Part shown: piece by piece, positions 8,473-15,730 of the stretch | Layout of the letters: each line of letters begins with the position of its first letter | How positions within the stretch are numbered: the stretch's first letter is position 1 | Assembly: GCA_035456105.1 (NCBI GenBank) | Contig: DATIDV010000024.1 | Location: forward strand, 1-64,000 | Direction of reading: 5' to 3' | Origin: Viridibacterium sp035456105 | Lineage (GTDB): Bacteria; Pseudomonadota; Gammaproteobacteria; Burkholderiales; Rhodocyclaceae | DNA: 64,000 nucleotides | Translations under genes and position numbers: made by a program | Notes under the pieces: generated by a model | What the model was told of the DNA's origin: nothing | Databases searched by the model: none | The model's input: the letters and a program-made list of their open reading frames with translations, nothing else

Positions 8473-8726
8473 TTCGCTTCTCCCTTGAGTTTGCAAACTA
8501 GACCTTCGGGGCCGAGAAGATTGGGGGTCTTGAGATTGCCCGTGATGTTTCAAAGAAAATCTTGTGAGTGCGTTGCAAGGAATCCCAATGGAAGCCGATG
8601 GCAGGAGTCCGAAAAAGACGGCGCAATTTTCATGCCCTTATGCGCAGGTACGAAGAACCGCCGCTGCGCTCGAAAATCGCTGGCGTCTCGAATCGCTCAT
8701 TAGCTTCAACGCAAAAAATCCCCCAC

Positions 8727-8981
8727 TCAGAGGCTTTTTCTTTGGGTTTTTACAGGAGTGGCCGAACTGAAGGGCTTCTCGGATTGGGGCACAAAGGACC
8801 CATCAAACGGCGATATCTGGAACGCATCCGGATCCCATCCAGCGTCGGTCACGAGGTCTATCGCTTCCCGCGTATGACTGAAAACTCTTGCGTGTTTTTG
8901 GTCACTCACAAAGCAGACGCTATCGTCATCACTGTTGCCGACGTAGCCCAAGCTGAACACCTGCGCGATATATCCTGACAT
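8727..8981 (-). CDS. Hypothetical protein, 84 aa
   Basis: Not recognised. A start at 8981 (MSGYIAQVFSLGYVG) is supported by CGGAGA at the right distance; the open frame continues upstream to 9110 without such a signal. The protein is acidic and cytoplasmic-looking, with a central CFVSDQKHARVFSHTREAID segment suggesting a small mixed alpha/beta fold. The last codons (QRKSL) lie inside an A/T-rich imperfect hairpin (about 8718-8758 on the minus strand) that may be its terminator, so the natural C-terminus may have been altered. Codon use is less GC-biased than in the flanking core genes. Confidence 0.55.
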   Translation of the reverse strand: MSGYIAQVFSLGYVGNSDDDSVCFVSDQKHARVFSHTREAIDLVTDAGWDPDAFQISPFDGSFVPQSEKPFSSATPVKTQRKSL

Positions 8982-9205
8982 AGCTGTCTCCGGGGTATAG
9001 GCGAGAAAAAAATATAGCGTGCGAAATTCAAAAACGAAAGGTTTCACGCCTCTGCTGGTGGGGGCCATGCAGGACGTTGGCGCCAGTCCGTCAGGCCCTC
9101 GATTCGTCAAGCTTGCTCGTCGGGCGGGTGCCGATAGGCTTGGAGTATTCGGAACCGACGGGAGCCAAAGCGCTCAAATATTGCCCGAACAACGGAGATG
9201 TTGAA

Positions 9206-9568
9206 ATGCCTAGTGTTCTCGCTTTGGGCCTGGATCCTGCCGTGGTGGACTTCAAGGAGACTCCGGGGATTACACCTGAGCTTGTCCGAGCATTCATTGA
9301 ATCTCAACTGCTGCGATTGAGTGGCCAAGGATATGAAGTTGAAAGTTGTCTCGTTGATCTTGGTGAAACGGCAGAGGTCACTGCTGCCAGGCACCTTCGC
9401 GAACGAGAGTTTGACTGCATCCTGTTTGGTGCGGGGCTTCGTGCTGAACCACAGTTGTTGCTATTCGAAAAGCTCGTGAATCTGGTGCACGCAATGGCAC
9501 CTGACGCGAAGATTTGTTTCAACACTACGCCTGCCGATACGACGGAAGCTGTTCAGCGCTGGGTGTAG
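9206..9568 (+). CDS. Hypothetical protein, 120 aa, Rossmann-like
   Basis: Start at 9206 supported by CGGAG eight bases upstream. Alternating strands and helices (VLALGLDP, CILFGAGLR, ICFNTTPAD) and the final AVQRWV suggest a small flavodoxin/Rossmann-like fold. I recognise it only as resembling uncharacterised small proteins of proteobacterial accessory regions. It has no signal peptide or membrane segment. It is followed after 28 nt by the DUF3224-like gene, so the two may be co-transcribed. Confidence 0.65.
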   Translation: MPSVLALGLDPAVVDFKETPGITPELVRAFIESQLLRLSGQGYEVESCLVDLGETAEVTAARHLREREFDCILFGAGLRAEPQLLLFEKLVNLVHAMAPDAKICFNTTPADTTEAVQRWV

Positions 9569-9596
9569 CTCACGCACGCATGAAAGGGCCATAGAA

Positions 9597-10004
9597 GTGT
9601 GCACACAGCAATCAAGCCGCGCTGTCGCGCGGATCAACGTTCTGAACTCCGAAGCTACGCCTTACGATGTAGGCGACAGCTCAGCGCTGATAGAGATCAC
9701 TCTGACAGAGAGGTTTGCCGGAGATATGGATGGCACATCAACTGTCCGTGCGTTGCAGGTCAAGCATCGTGACGGGTCTGCCAGCATGGTGAGCTTGCAG
9801 CGATTTGTCGGAAGACTAGGGGATCGACAAGGAACCTTTGTTCTCCAGGGTGCAGAATCCATCGAGGACGAAAAGATTCGGGCGACATGGTTTGTTGTCC
9901 CGAAGTCCGGCACCGACGGCCTCACGGGTTTGCGGGGAGAAGGCGGCTTTGAAGGGGAGTTCGGCAAAGGGTCCCTCGGCAGTCTGGACTATTGGTTTGA
10001 ATGA
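9597..10004 (+). CDS. DUF3224 domain-containing protein
   Basis: 135 aa, GTG start with GAAAGGG just upstream. The order of features (an early ITLTER strand, a GTFVLQGAES strand and a C-terminal VVPKSGTDGLTGLRGEG motif) is characteristic of the DUF3224 family, a small beta-barrel of unknown function related in fold to allene oxide cyclase/avidin-like barrels. No catalytic residues are known for the family. It lies between an unknown small gene and an inverted-repeat element at 10058-10197. Confidence 0.78.
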   Translation: MCTQQSSRAVARINVLNSEATPYDVGDSSALIEITLTERFAGDMDGTSTVRALQVKHRDGSASMVSLQRFVGRLGDRQGTFVLQGAESIEDEKIRATWFVVPKSGTDGLTGLRGEGGFEGEFGKGSLGSLDYWFE

Positions 10005-10057
10005 TGGACGTGCGTTCTCCATGAAGTTTCTTTTCGACTTCCCTCACACCAAAACGC

Positions 10058-10197
10058 TGTAGAAAAACTCATTTTTGGCGTGAATGTAAAACTGAGCACG
10101 ACATCGCCCCTCCAGAACAGCTCCGAATCGACGATCGTGAGTTCGGGAAGGGGCAACGGCCCCGTATAAGGATTTTGGAAATCCGAGTTTTTCTACA
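10058..10197. repeat. Inverted-repeat element with 13-bp perfect ends (attC/MITE-like)
   Basis: TGTAGAAAAACTC at 10058-10070 and its exact complement GAGTTTTTCTACA at 10185-10197 bracket 114 nt that contain a second nested pairing (GCCCCT with AGGGGC, CCGAA with TTCGG). The element ends just before CCTCGTTGGGC at 10199-10209, and GTTGGGC fits the GTTRRRY core of integron attC sites. No coding sequence lies inside. It may be an attC-like site or a non-autonomous repeat between small genes. Confidence 0.65.
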
Positions 10198-10247
10198 CCC
10201 TCGTTGGGCGCTATAACTAGCTAACGAGTGCTAGCTAAGGAGCATTC

Positions 10248-10649
10248 ATGCGCAACGATGAAGAGCAAATCCGACAGCTCGTAGCCAACTGGATGACGGC
10301 AACCAGAGCAGGTGATGTAGATGCGGTCCTGAGTCTAGTGGCTGACGATGTTGTCTTTTTGATGCCTGGGCGGCCACCCATGCGCAAAGACGAGTTCGCT
10401 GAAATATCCAAATCCCAAGCCAGGGCAGATGGCCCGAAAATCGATGGCAGCTGCGAGATCCAAGAGATCAGGGTTCTGGGAAGCTGGGCATTTATGTGGT
10501 CAAAACTGACCGTTGCCGTAACGCCCGATAGTTCGCCGCCCATCGAGCGTCTTGGTCACACGCTGACAATCTTCAAGAAGGAAGCGGGGAAATGGGTCAT
10601 TGCTCGAGACGCAAATCTTCTCTCGCCTGTGCAGCAACCACCCACATGA
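10248..10649 (+). CDS. SgcJ/EcaC-family SnoaL-like protein
   Basis: 133 aa with a strong AAGGAG ribosome site. It shows the NTF2-like pattern of the SgcJ/EcaC family: N-terminal helix RQLVANWMTATRAGDVDAVL, then LVADDVVFLMPG, central strands and the terminal GKWVIARDANLL. Members are small proteins annotated as oxidoreductases from antibiotic gene clusters, but most have no proven activity. It is complete at full family length, directly after the inverted-repeat element, and is followed by a repeat at 10643-10756. Confidence 0.83.
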   Translation: MRNDEEQIRQLVANWMTATRAGDVDAVLSLVADDVVFLMPGRPPMRKDEFAEISKSQARADGPKIDGSCEIQEIRVLGSWAFMWSKLTVAVTPDSSPPIERLGHTLTIFKKEAGKWVIARDANLLSPVQQPPT

Positions 10650-10756
10650 CACCAAATCCTTCCATCGAGAGGGCTCGCCCGCAAGCTGCGCTTGTGGGTC
10701 CCCTTCGCGGCTTCGCCGCTGCGATGGCCCCTCAGGTCAAACGCCAGACATCGCAA
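10643..10756. repeat. Dispersed repeat whose translation reads TPNPSIERA
   Basis: The stretch between the SgcJ-like gene and the next small gene translates as MTPNPSIERARPQ, a phrase I recognise from spurious reading frames in many Proteobacteria, where it marks a repeated intergenic element. It includes the hairpin CGCGGC-TTC-GCCGCTGCG around 10707 and ends GTCAAACGCCAGACATCG. It may be a degenerate integron attC-type recombination site; that part is inference. Confidence 0.5.
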
Positions 10757-10774
10757 CAGCGGAGGGAGACACAA

Positions 10775-11053
10775 ATGGACGACGATCTTCATCTCATGTC
10801 GCGAGAACAACTCATTTCTGAGGTGTGCAGGCTTCGCGACGGCATCCGAAAACATCGAGACAGTACGGGGCAAGAGCTGTGCTGGCATCACCCCGCTTTA
10901 TGGAGTTTGCTGCCCGAAAAGTCAGATCCCATGCCGGCTGTTCCGGAGTGGCCGCAATTCATGGCCGGATGTATTCAATATCGCTCGTCTCTTGACACGC
11001 AGGTGCCGAATGCCCCGTGCACTAAAAAACCGTACGGCGACGACGATGCATAA
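10775..11053 (+). CDS. Small conserved hypothetical protein, 92 aa
   Basis: The frame is open from 10592, but GGAGGGAG at 10761-10768 clearly supports the ATG at 10775, and the upstream part is repeat sequence. The protein begins MDDDLHLMSREQLI, has a short amphipathic N-terminal helix, then the conserved-looking segment LCWHHPALWSLLPEK and VPEWPQFMAGCI, rich in Trp, Pro and His. I recall similar proteins in cassette arrays and accessory regions of Proteobacteria, with no known function. The C-terminus (KKPYGDDDA) precedes a half-site-like sequence at 11050-11072. Confidence 0.72.
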   Translation: MDDDLHLMSREQLISEVCRLRDGIRKHRDSTGQELCWHHPALWSLLPEKSDPMPAVPEWPQFMAGCIQYRSSLDTQVPNAPCTKKPYGDDDA

Positions 11054-11072
11054 CCATGCGTTCAAACGGACC
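11050..11072 (+). repeat. attC-like half-site ATAACCATGCGTTCAAACGG
   Basis: Immediately after the stop of the 92-aa gene, the sequence ATAACCATGCGTTCAAACGG resembles the left half of integron attC sites (TAAC followed by a TTCAA box). No matching right half was found within 200 nt, so it may be a truncated site or chance. Confidence 0.3.
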
Positions 11073-11135
11073 GTGCCAGCGGGGTAGCCTGGCCTCGTCA
11101 GGTGAAATGGCGCGTCATCTACTCTGGGGCACATC

Positions 11136-11495
11136 ATGGGTATCTCACTGGCTTGGGTCGCTGTAGAAGAACTGAGTGCCGACGAAATATTGTCGCTGCT
11201 GTTTTTGGGCAGGACAGGGGCGTCCCGCACGTTTGCATGGGGCTCGATTCCGTAAGGAGCAGCACATCGGGGACTGTGCCCGAGCCGTGCGCTCAAAAAG
11301 CATGCGGCGGTGCTCTCCGATGAGACGCTGTGCCAGGCGGTGCATTTCGCGCTCGAAGAAAACATCTATTGCAACTTCAACGCCACCGAAATTGCCCTCA
11401 AGGAAATTACGCGCCGCGCAGACCTCGCCGCCCAATTGGAGGCGGTCAGGATCTTTCACTCGGCCTGCACCTGGTACGAGGCGGGCCACCCCTGA
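11136..11495 (+). pseudogene. Decayed small gene(s), in-frame stop
   Basis: A start at 11136 opens MGISLAWVAVEELSADEILS, which resembles the N-terminus of a family of conserved small hypothetical proteins, but the frame ends after 39 codons at TAA 11253-11255. The same frame reopens and runs to 11495 as a second plausible coding piece (HAAVLSDETLCQAVHFALEE, then NFNATEIALKEI and a Cys/Trp-containing end). Either a gene carries a nonsense mutation, or two fragments were joined by deletion. No good ribosome site precedes the second piece (GTG at 11310). It sits at the end of the cassette-like cluster. Confidence 0.5.
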
Positions 11496-11816
11496 GTGAC
11501 TGGGACAGCGGTTCGCAAAACAGAAGAGCCATCCTCCTTTTCTGCTGCGAAGGGCCGCTTTGGCCGATGACTTGCCGATGGCATGTCGTTGCGACCAAAC
11601 GCAGATCGTTGCAACCCCGCAGCCAGCGAAGGCGTCAGGACCGCAACGGGGTCTAAAGTTGCTGTTCAGCGCATCCGGCAGATTGCTCAAGTGCCGCCAA
11701 CGCAGCGGTCAAGTTGGCGAGATAAGAGCTCACTCGTGAGCCTATGTCGCAATCAGGAAGAATCCGGCTGTGACGGAGGTTGGAAGCGTCGTGATTTCAT
11801 GTTCCAGCTGCAGCCT
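11496..11816. other. Intergenic stretch, no gene seen
   Basis: About 320 nt between the decayed fragments and the stop codon of the sigma-factor gene. Open frames here lack start signals and are shadows or chance. No strong hairpin or promoter was recognised. Confidence 0.4.
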
Positions 11817-12752
11817 TCAGAAAGCTTCCCCCACATACCGCGCATACCGAAAATCCCTGATCCCCACCACACGCCCCTCGGCATCGAAATCCACAAACAC
11901 CATATAGCCCGGCGCGCCCACTCCTTCGTGAGCTTCGGTGTTCATCCATAGCGCCGGCCTGCCTTCGACCTCGATCACACTCATGTGCAGGTCGTGGGTC
12001 TTGGCGGCGTAGTTGGTGAAGTATTCGCCCTGCTTCATGTCGTATGGCTTGCGGCGTGCGACGAGGTCGAGGCGTGCGCTGTCGGCGAGCAGGTCGCGCA
12101 GGCCATCCCAGTCCCCCGAGTTGAAGCGATCTGCATAGGCGCTGAGAAGTGCCTGGTCGTGTTGCGAGAGCGCGGGTGGCGGCAAAGTGCCTTCCGATTG
12201 AGTGGAGAGTTCGCGCAGGCGCGTGCGGCCGCGATGCAGGGCGGCCTTGATGGCGGGTACGGTGCTTTCCATTACCTGCGCGGCTTCTTCGGCTTCGTAG
12301 CCGAGCACATCGCTGAGGATGACGGCGCTGCGTTGCGCGGGCGCGAGGTGCATGAAGGTGCGCAGGGCGGCGGTGGCGACGTGGCGGCTGTCGGCGCTGG
12401 CCTGCGGGTCGATGGCCATGCCGGCGGCATCGTCGATGAAGGCGTTTTTGTCTTCGTCGAACAGTGCGCGATCGCGTGCGCGCTTGCGCAGGAAATCCAT
12501 GGCGGTGTTGTGCGCAATGCGGAACAGCCAGCCTTCGACGTGCTGAACGGCCTGCGCGTTATAGCGCGCGTTGGCCTTGATGAGGGTTTCCTGGACGATG
12601 TCTTCGCCGTCGAGCACGGAGCCGGTCATGCGGGCGCAGTAGCGGTGGAGTCGCGCGCGCAGCTGGATCATGAGCTGGGGGAAGTCGGGGTCGGGGAGGT
12701 CGCTGGCGTAGGGATGGTTTTCCATGGGGCGTGGCACGGGTTGCTTTGTCAT
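11817..12752 (-). CDS. ECF-type RNA polymerase sigma factor with C-terminal SnoaL-like domain
   Basis: 311 aa. Sigma region 2 lies at about residues 25-95 (DGEDIVQETLIKANARY then VEGWLFRIAHNTAMDFLR) and sigma region 4 at about 130-185 (PAQRSAVILSDVLGYEAEEA followed by an HTH with HRGRTRLREL). A SnoaL/NTF2-like domain fills residues 200-311. Such fusions are known in the SigJ/ECF41-type and related groups, where the extension modulates core-polymerase binding, but the WLPEP linker motif of ECF41 was not seen. No anti-sigma gene is adjacent. An ATG at 12725 is an alternative start; neither start has a strong ribosome site. Confidence 0.87.
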   Translation of the reverse strand: MTKQPVPRPMENHPYASDLPDPDFPQLMIQLRARLHRYCARMTGSVLDGEDIVQETLIKANARYNAQAVQHVEGWLFRIAHNTAMDFLRKRARDRALFDEDKNAFIDDAAGMAIDPQASADSRHVATAALRTFMHLAPAQRSAVILSDVLGYEAEEAAQVMESTVPAIKAALHRGRTRLRELSTQSEGTLPPPALSQHDQALLSAYADRFNSGDWDGLRDLLADSARLDLVARRKPYDMKQGEYFTNYAAKTHDLHMSVIEVEGRPALWMNTEAHEGVGAPGYMVFVDFDAEGRVVGIRDFRYARYVGEAF

Positions 12753-12925
12753 TCAGGGTAGACGCTGGCCGCGGCGCGAAGGATGCGGGGCGCGATAAAA
12801 ATATTCCTGAACACGTTCAGCATCGTTTCTCTCCTCTGCTTCGTCTTTGCATGAGTAGGCACCTTGCCTGCGGCGGCCGGATGTATGGCCGTCACCCCTG
12901 ACCTTTTTTTTGAAGGAGCAAAGAC

Positions 12926-13258
12926 ATGAGCAGCAAGATGAAAACCGTAATGGTCAGCTATACGCTGAAGCCGGCGTGCGTGGCGGAGAACGAGGCATTG
13001 ATTGCCAAGGTGTTCGAGCAGATCGGGCGCGACCGGCCCGAGGGCTTGAGCTACAGCGTGGCGCGGCAGGCCGATGGTGTGAGCTACAGGCACGTCGCCG
13101 TGTGGCCGGAAGGCGAGGAGAACCCCTTGCTGAAGCTGTCGTCGTTCGAGCGTTATCGTGAAGGCGTCAAGGATCGCGTGCTGGCGCCGCCTGAACGGGT
13201 GGAGATGGTGTCCATCGGTCATTACGACGGCGTGTCGCAGGCGCTGAGCGTGGCGTGA
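12926..13258 (+). CDS. Small conserved protein, possible dimeric alpha/beta barrel
   Basis: 110 aa with GAAGGAG upstream of ATG 12926. The sequence begins KTVMVSYTLKP, continues with a helix (NEALIAKVFEQIG) and a strand-rich middle (GLSYSVARQADGVSYRHVAVW), a pattern typical of ABM/stress-responsive ferredoxin-like monomers that dimerise. No catalytic residues can be named. It is divergent from the sigma-factor gene (173 nt between starts), so the sigma factor may drive it, as ECF factors with SnoaL domains often control a neighbour; this is inference. Confidence 0.7.
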   Translation: MSSKMKTVMVSYTLKPACVAENEALIAKVFEQIGRDRPEGLSYSVARQADGVSYRHVAVWPEGEENPLLKLSSFERYREGVKDRVLAPPERVEMVSIGHYDGVSQALSVA

Positions 13259-13266
13259 TCTGTCTG

Positions 13267-13379
13267 GCGTAGGGTGGAACGCCGCAGGCGGTTCCGCCGG
13301 ATTCAGGACCGATGCGTCCCTTACGTAAGGCCGCCCATGGGGCGGCTGGCGGAATCTCCTTTGGAGCGCCTCCCTACGC
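13267..13379. repeat. Dispersed palindromic repeat (GGAACnCCGCAGGnGGTTCCGCC family), copy 1
   Basis: A roughly 113-nt element beginning GCGTAGGGTGGAACGCCGCA and ending CCTCCCTACGC, with a GCAGGCGGTTCCGCC core. Related copies are at 13516-13625, 21251-21375, 22018-22048 (partial) and 25049-25165. The ends are complementary, so the element can fold as one long hairpin. Confidence 0.8.
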
Positions 13380-13410
13380 TTCACCCACCCGTTGCGGGGT
13401 CAATGAATGC

Positions 13411-13510
13411 AACCCGGATGGGAGGCTGCGAGCCGTAATCCGGGGCTGATGGTGGATCCACGCGCAGAGCCCAGGATTCCGTGGCCTTCGGCCCACCCAT
13501 CCGGGCTACG
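13411..13510. repeat. Palindromic repeat (AACCCGGATGGG...CCCATCCGGGCTACGC)
   Basis: AACCCGGATGGGAGGC at the left end is complementary to CCCATCCGGGCTACGC at the right end, enclosing a GTAATCCGGGG / CCCAGGATTCCG pairing. This is a different family from the flanking elements at 13267-13379 and 13516-13625; three repeats are stacked in tandem here. Confidence 0.7.
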
Positions 13511-13515
13511 CGCTG

Positions 13516-13625
13516 GCGCAGGGCGGAACTCCGCTAGAGGTTCCGCCGGGTTGGGGCTGATGCGTGCGCTGCATCAAGCCACCTCCGGCGGCGGGCGGAA
13601 TCGCCGGGGGCCAGACGCCCTGCAG
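13516..13625. repeat. Dispersed palindromic repeat (GGAACnCCGC family), copy 2
   Basis: Begins GCGCAGGGCGGAACTCCGCT, contains AGAGGTTCCGCCGGG, and ends GCCAGACGCCCTGCAG. Same family as the copy at 13267-13379. Together with the intervening element, the 13259-13835 interval is almost entirely repeat DNA, and no gene was supported in it. Confidence 0.75.
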
Positions 13626-13835
13626 CCACTACCCAACCCGGAGGTCGCGGGCGTTGCATTGATCAGCTGATCCGAGTGGGCGCATGCGGCGGTGCCTGCG
13701 CATATGCGGAATGACACCGGGTTGGACATTTCGTCCAGAACCAAGGCATTGCGACGGAGTGTGAATAGGGTCGCAGGCATGGTCGGCGACAATGGGGCAG
13801 AATCGCGAATCCCCCTAAAGTTATGCCTTGTAGCT

Positions 13836-14318
13836 ATGCAGATTGAGATGTTTATTGCGCTCGGGTTCGCCGTCGCGGGCCTGGCGTTCATTGCCCTTGC
13901 GCTGTGGTGGCGCGCACGCATCAAAGCGAGTATCGAGCAAGGTTTCTCATCGACACATGTGATGACCGACGATGAGCTGGCCATGTTTCACAGGATCAAG
14001 CTGGCCGACCCCGCCTTCCTGGTGCTGCCGCAAGTGCCTTTAGCTCGCGTGCTCACAGTGCGCGACGACAGGAATCAAGAGGGCCTGCGCCTGATTGACG
14101 ACCAGACCGTTGATTTCGTTGTTTGCGATGAAGCTAGCCGTGTACTGGCTGTCATTGAACTTGATAGAGACGCCAAGCTCGGGGGCGCCGCGAAGCTCAA
14201 GGAAACAATGCTATTGGCTGCAGGTCTTCGTGTTCTGCGCTGGCGCATCGGCGAGTTGCCTAGCAGTGACGCGATACGCCTTCAGGTCGCCGGACAGATC
14301 TGGCAAGGCGCTCGCTAG
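13836..14318 (+). CDS. Membrane-anchored DUF2726-type protein
   Basis: 160 aa from ATG 13836 (alternative ATG 13848). The open frame extends to 13692 but that part runs through non-coding-looking sequence. One N-terminal transmembrane helix (FIALGFAVAGLAFIALALWW) is followed by a cytoplasmic domain containing RVLTVRDDRNQ, LIDDQTVDFVVCD and VLAVIELD. This is the DUF2726 pattern, a restriction-endonuclease-like fold in which the Asp and the ELD motif resemble a PD-(D/E)xK core. Whether it cuts DNA is unknown. It is followed by a strong terminator at 14344-14370. Confidence 0.75.
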   Translation: MQIEMFIALGFAVAGLAFIALALWWRARIKASIEQGFSSTHVMTDDELAMFHRIKLADPAFLVLPQVPLARVLTVRDDRNQEGLRLIDDQTVDFVVCDEASRVLAVIELDRDAKLGGAAKLKETMLLAAGLRVLRWRIGELPSSDAIRLQVAGQIWQGAR

Positions 14319-14343
14319 GGGACGTTACGAACGCCCGTACGAA

Positions 14344-14370
14344 AAAAAGCCCTCTGATTGAGGGCTTTTT
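14344..14370 (+). terminator. Rho-independent terminator
   Basis: AAAAAGCCCTC-TGATT-GAGGGCTTTTT forms a perfect 11-bp stem with a 5-nt loop and U-tract. It lies 26 nt after the DUF2726-type gene and 43 nt before the end of atoA on the other strand, and can stop transcription in both directions. Confidence 0.92.
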
Positions 14371-14387
14371 CTGTTGAGGCACTGCAA

Positions 14388-14412
14388 GCCCATTGCAGGC
14401 CCATTGCAGGCC
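14388..14412. repeat. Short tandem direct repeat (GCCCATTGCAG x2)
   Basis: The 11-bp unit GCCCATTGCAG occurs twice back to back just downstream of the atoA stop codon, followed by GCCTTAAAGGC. It looks like replication slippage; no function is evident. Confidence 0.7.
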
Positions 14413-15063
14413 TTAAAGGCTCATCGTCGGTACTGTGTCCGGCAAGTCCAGCGTGGCCTCGGTGGCGGCGAGCACGTCGGCCACGCTGACGCCCGGTGCG
14501 GTTTCCAGCAGGCGTGCGCGGCCGTCGGCGAAGGCGATCACCGCCATGTCGGTGACCACGATGTCGATGCGGCGTGCAGAGGTCAGTGGCAGGCTGCATT
14601 CGCGCACGATCTTCGCCTTGCCCTTGGCGGTGTGCTGCATGGCGACCACCACGCGCTTGGCGCCGGTGACGAGGTCCATCGCGCCGCCCATGCCGGGCAC
14701 CATCTTGCCGGGAATGGTCCAGTTGGCGAGTCGCCCCGTTTCGTCCACCTGCAGTCCGCCGAGGACGGTGACGTCGAGATGCCCGCCGCGAATCAGTGCG
14801 AATGACATTGCGCTATCGAACGCGCAGGCGCCGGGCAGGGCCGACACCGGCTTGCCACCCGCGTCGGTGAGGAAGCGCTGGGCCATGCCGGGCTCGGGCA
14901 CCGGGCCCGTGCCGATGAGGCCGTTCTCGGACTGGAAGTAGACATGTATGCCTGCCGGCACGTAATTGGCTACCTGCGTGGGGATGCCGATGCCGAGGTT
15001 GACGAGCATGCCGTCGCGCAGTTCCTGGGCGATCCGCCGGGCAATGATTTCCTGTGCGTCCAT
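14413..15063 (-). CDS. atoA: CoA-transferase subunit beta (acetate/acetoacetate CoA-transferase B)
   Basis: 216 aa, the full length of E. coli AtoA and very similar along its length. The family I CoA-transferase signature SENGLIGTG at about residues 45-53 contains the catalytic Glu that forms the glutamyl-CoA thioester. The later PGMGGAMDLVTG motif is typical of the beta subunit. With the alpha subunit it transfers CoA between acyl-CoA and acetoacetate or another short acid, in ketone-body or short-chain fatty-acid use. It is 19 nt downstream of the alpha subunit gene. Substrate range cannot be told from sequence; scoB is an alternative name. Confidence 0.93.
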   Translation of the reverse strand: MDAQEIIARRIAQELRDGMLVNLGIGIPTQVANYVPAGIHVYFQSENGLIGTGPVPEPGMAQRFLTDAGGKPVSALPGACAFDSAMSFALIRGGHLDVTVLGGLQVDETGRLANWTIPGKMVPGMGGAMDLVTGAKRVVVAMQHTAKGKAKIVRECSLPLTSARRIDIVVTDMAVIAFADGRARLLETAPGVSVADVLAATEATLDLPDTVPTMSL

Positions 15064-15082
15064 GTTCGGTCACCTGCCTTGT

Positions 15083-15730
15083 TCAGCCATTCGCGATGAG
15101 GTAGTCGACCAGCACGCCCGGCGTGATCACGTGGTCGGGCGAGATGACACCGGTCGGCACGATGTTCTCGGCCTCGACGATGACGGTGTCTGCTGCCATG
15201 GCGATTGTCGGGTTGAAGTTTCTGGCAGTCAGTGCGTATTGCAGATTGCCGAGGTAGTCCGCGAGGAAAGCGCCGACGAGGGCGAAGTCGGCGCGGATCG
15301 GCAGTTCGAGCAGGAACTCGCGTCCGTTGATCTCGATCTTGCGCTTGCCTTCTTCAACCACGGTGCCGACACCGGTCGGTGTCAGCACGCCGCCAAGCCC
15401 GCTGCCGCCAGCTCGGATGCGCTCGATCAGCGTGCCCTGCGGCACCAGTTCACATTCGATCTCCCCCGCCAGCAGTTGCTGCTGCGTCTCCGGGTTGAGA
15501 CCGATGTGGCTGACCACCAGCTTGCGCACCAGACGCGCCGAAATCAGCTGACCGATGCCGGCGCCGGGCGAGGCCGAATCGTTGGCGATCACCGTCAGCT
15601 CGCGCTTGCCCTGACGCACAAGCTCTTCGATCACGCGCCGCGGACTGCCGACCGCCATGAAGCCGCCCACCATCAGCGACGCGCCATCCGGAATCCTGCT
15701 TACGGCCTCTTCGAGCGAAACAGTCTGCAT
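15083..15730 (-). CDS. atoD: CoA-transferase subunit alpha (acetate/acetoacetate CoA-transferase A)
   Basis: 215 aa from ATG 15730, chosen because GAGAGG lies five bases upstream; the frame extends a few codons to 15754. It carries the alpha-subunit hallmarks VGGFMAVGSP (CoA-binding loop), TVIANDSASP, LVPQGTLIERIRAGG and the LTPTGVGTVVEEGK block, and aligns through its whole length with E. coli AtoD. It forms a heterotetramer with the beta subunit encoded next in the operon. No AtoB thiolase, AtoE transporter or AtoSC regulator is nearby, so the operon is minimal. Confidence 0.93.
   Translation of the reverse strand: MQTVSLEEAVSRIPDGASLMVGGFMAVGSPRRVIEELVRQGKRELTVIANDSASPGAGIGQLISARLVRKLVVSHIGLNPETQQQLLAGEIECELVPQGTLIERIRAGGSGLGGVLTPTGVGTVVEEGKRKIEINGREFLLELPIRADFALVGAFLADYLGNLQYALTARNFNPTIAMAADTVIVEAENIVPTGVISPDHVITPGVLVDYLIANG

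Noticed and set aside
8568..8978. 136-codon plus-strand frame opposite the 84-aa gene
   Set aside because: It lacks a ribosome site and runs antisense to a frame with a good one at 8981; however, the region is poorly constrained and the choice is only moderately sure.
10592..10774. N-terminal extension of the 92-aa protein
   Set aside because: The extension is repeat sequence (TPNPSIER) and part of the preceding gene in another frame; the strong GGAGGGAG site selects ATG 10775.
11145..11690. 181-codon minus-strand frame over the decayed fragments
   Set aside because: It is antisense to coding-like pieces and has a shadow composition (Arg, Cys, Gln rich).
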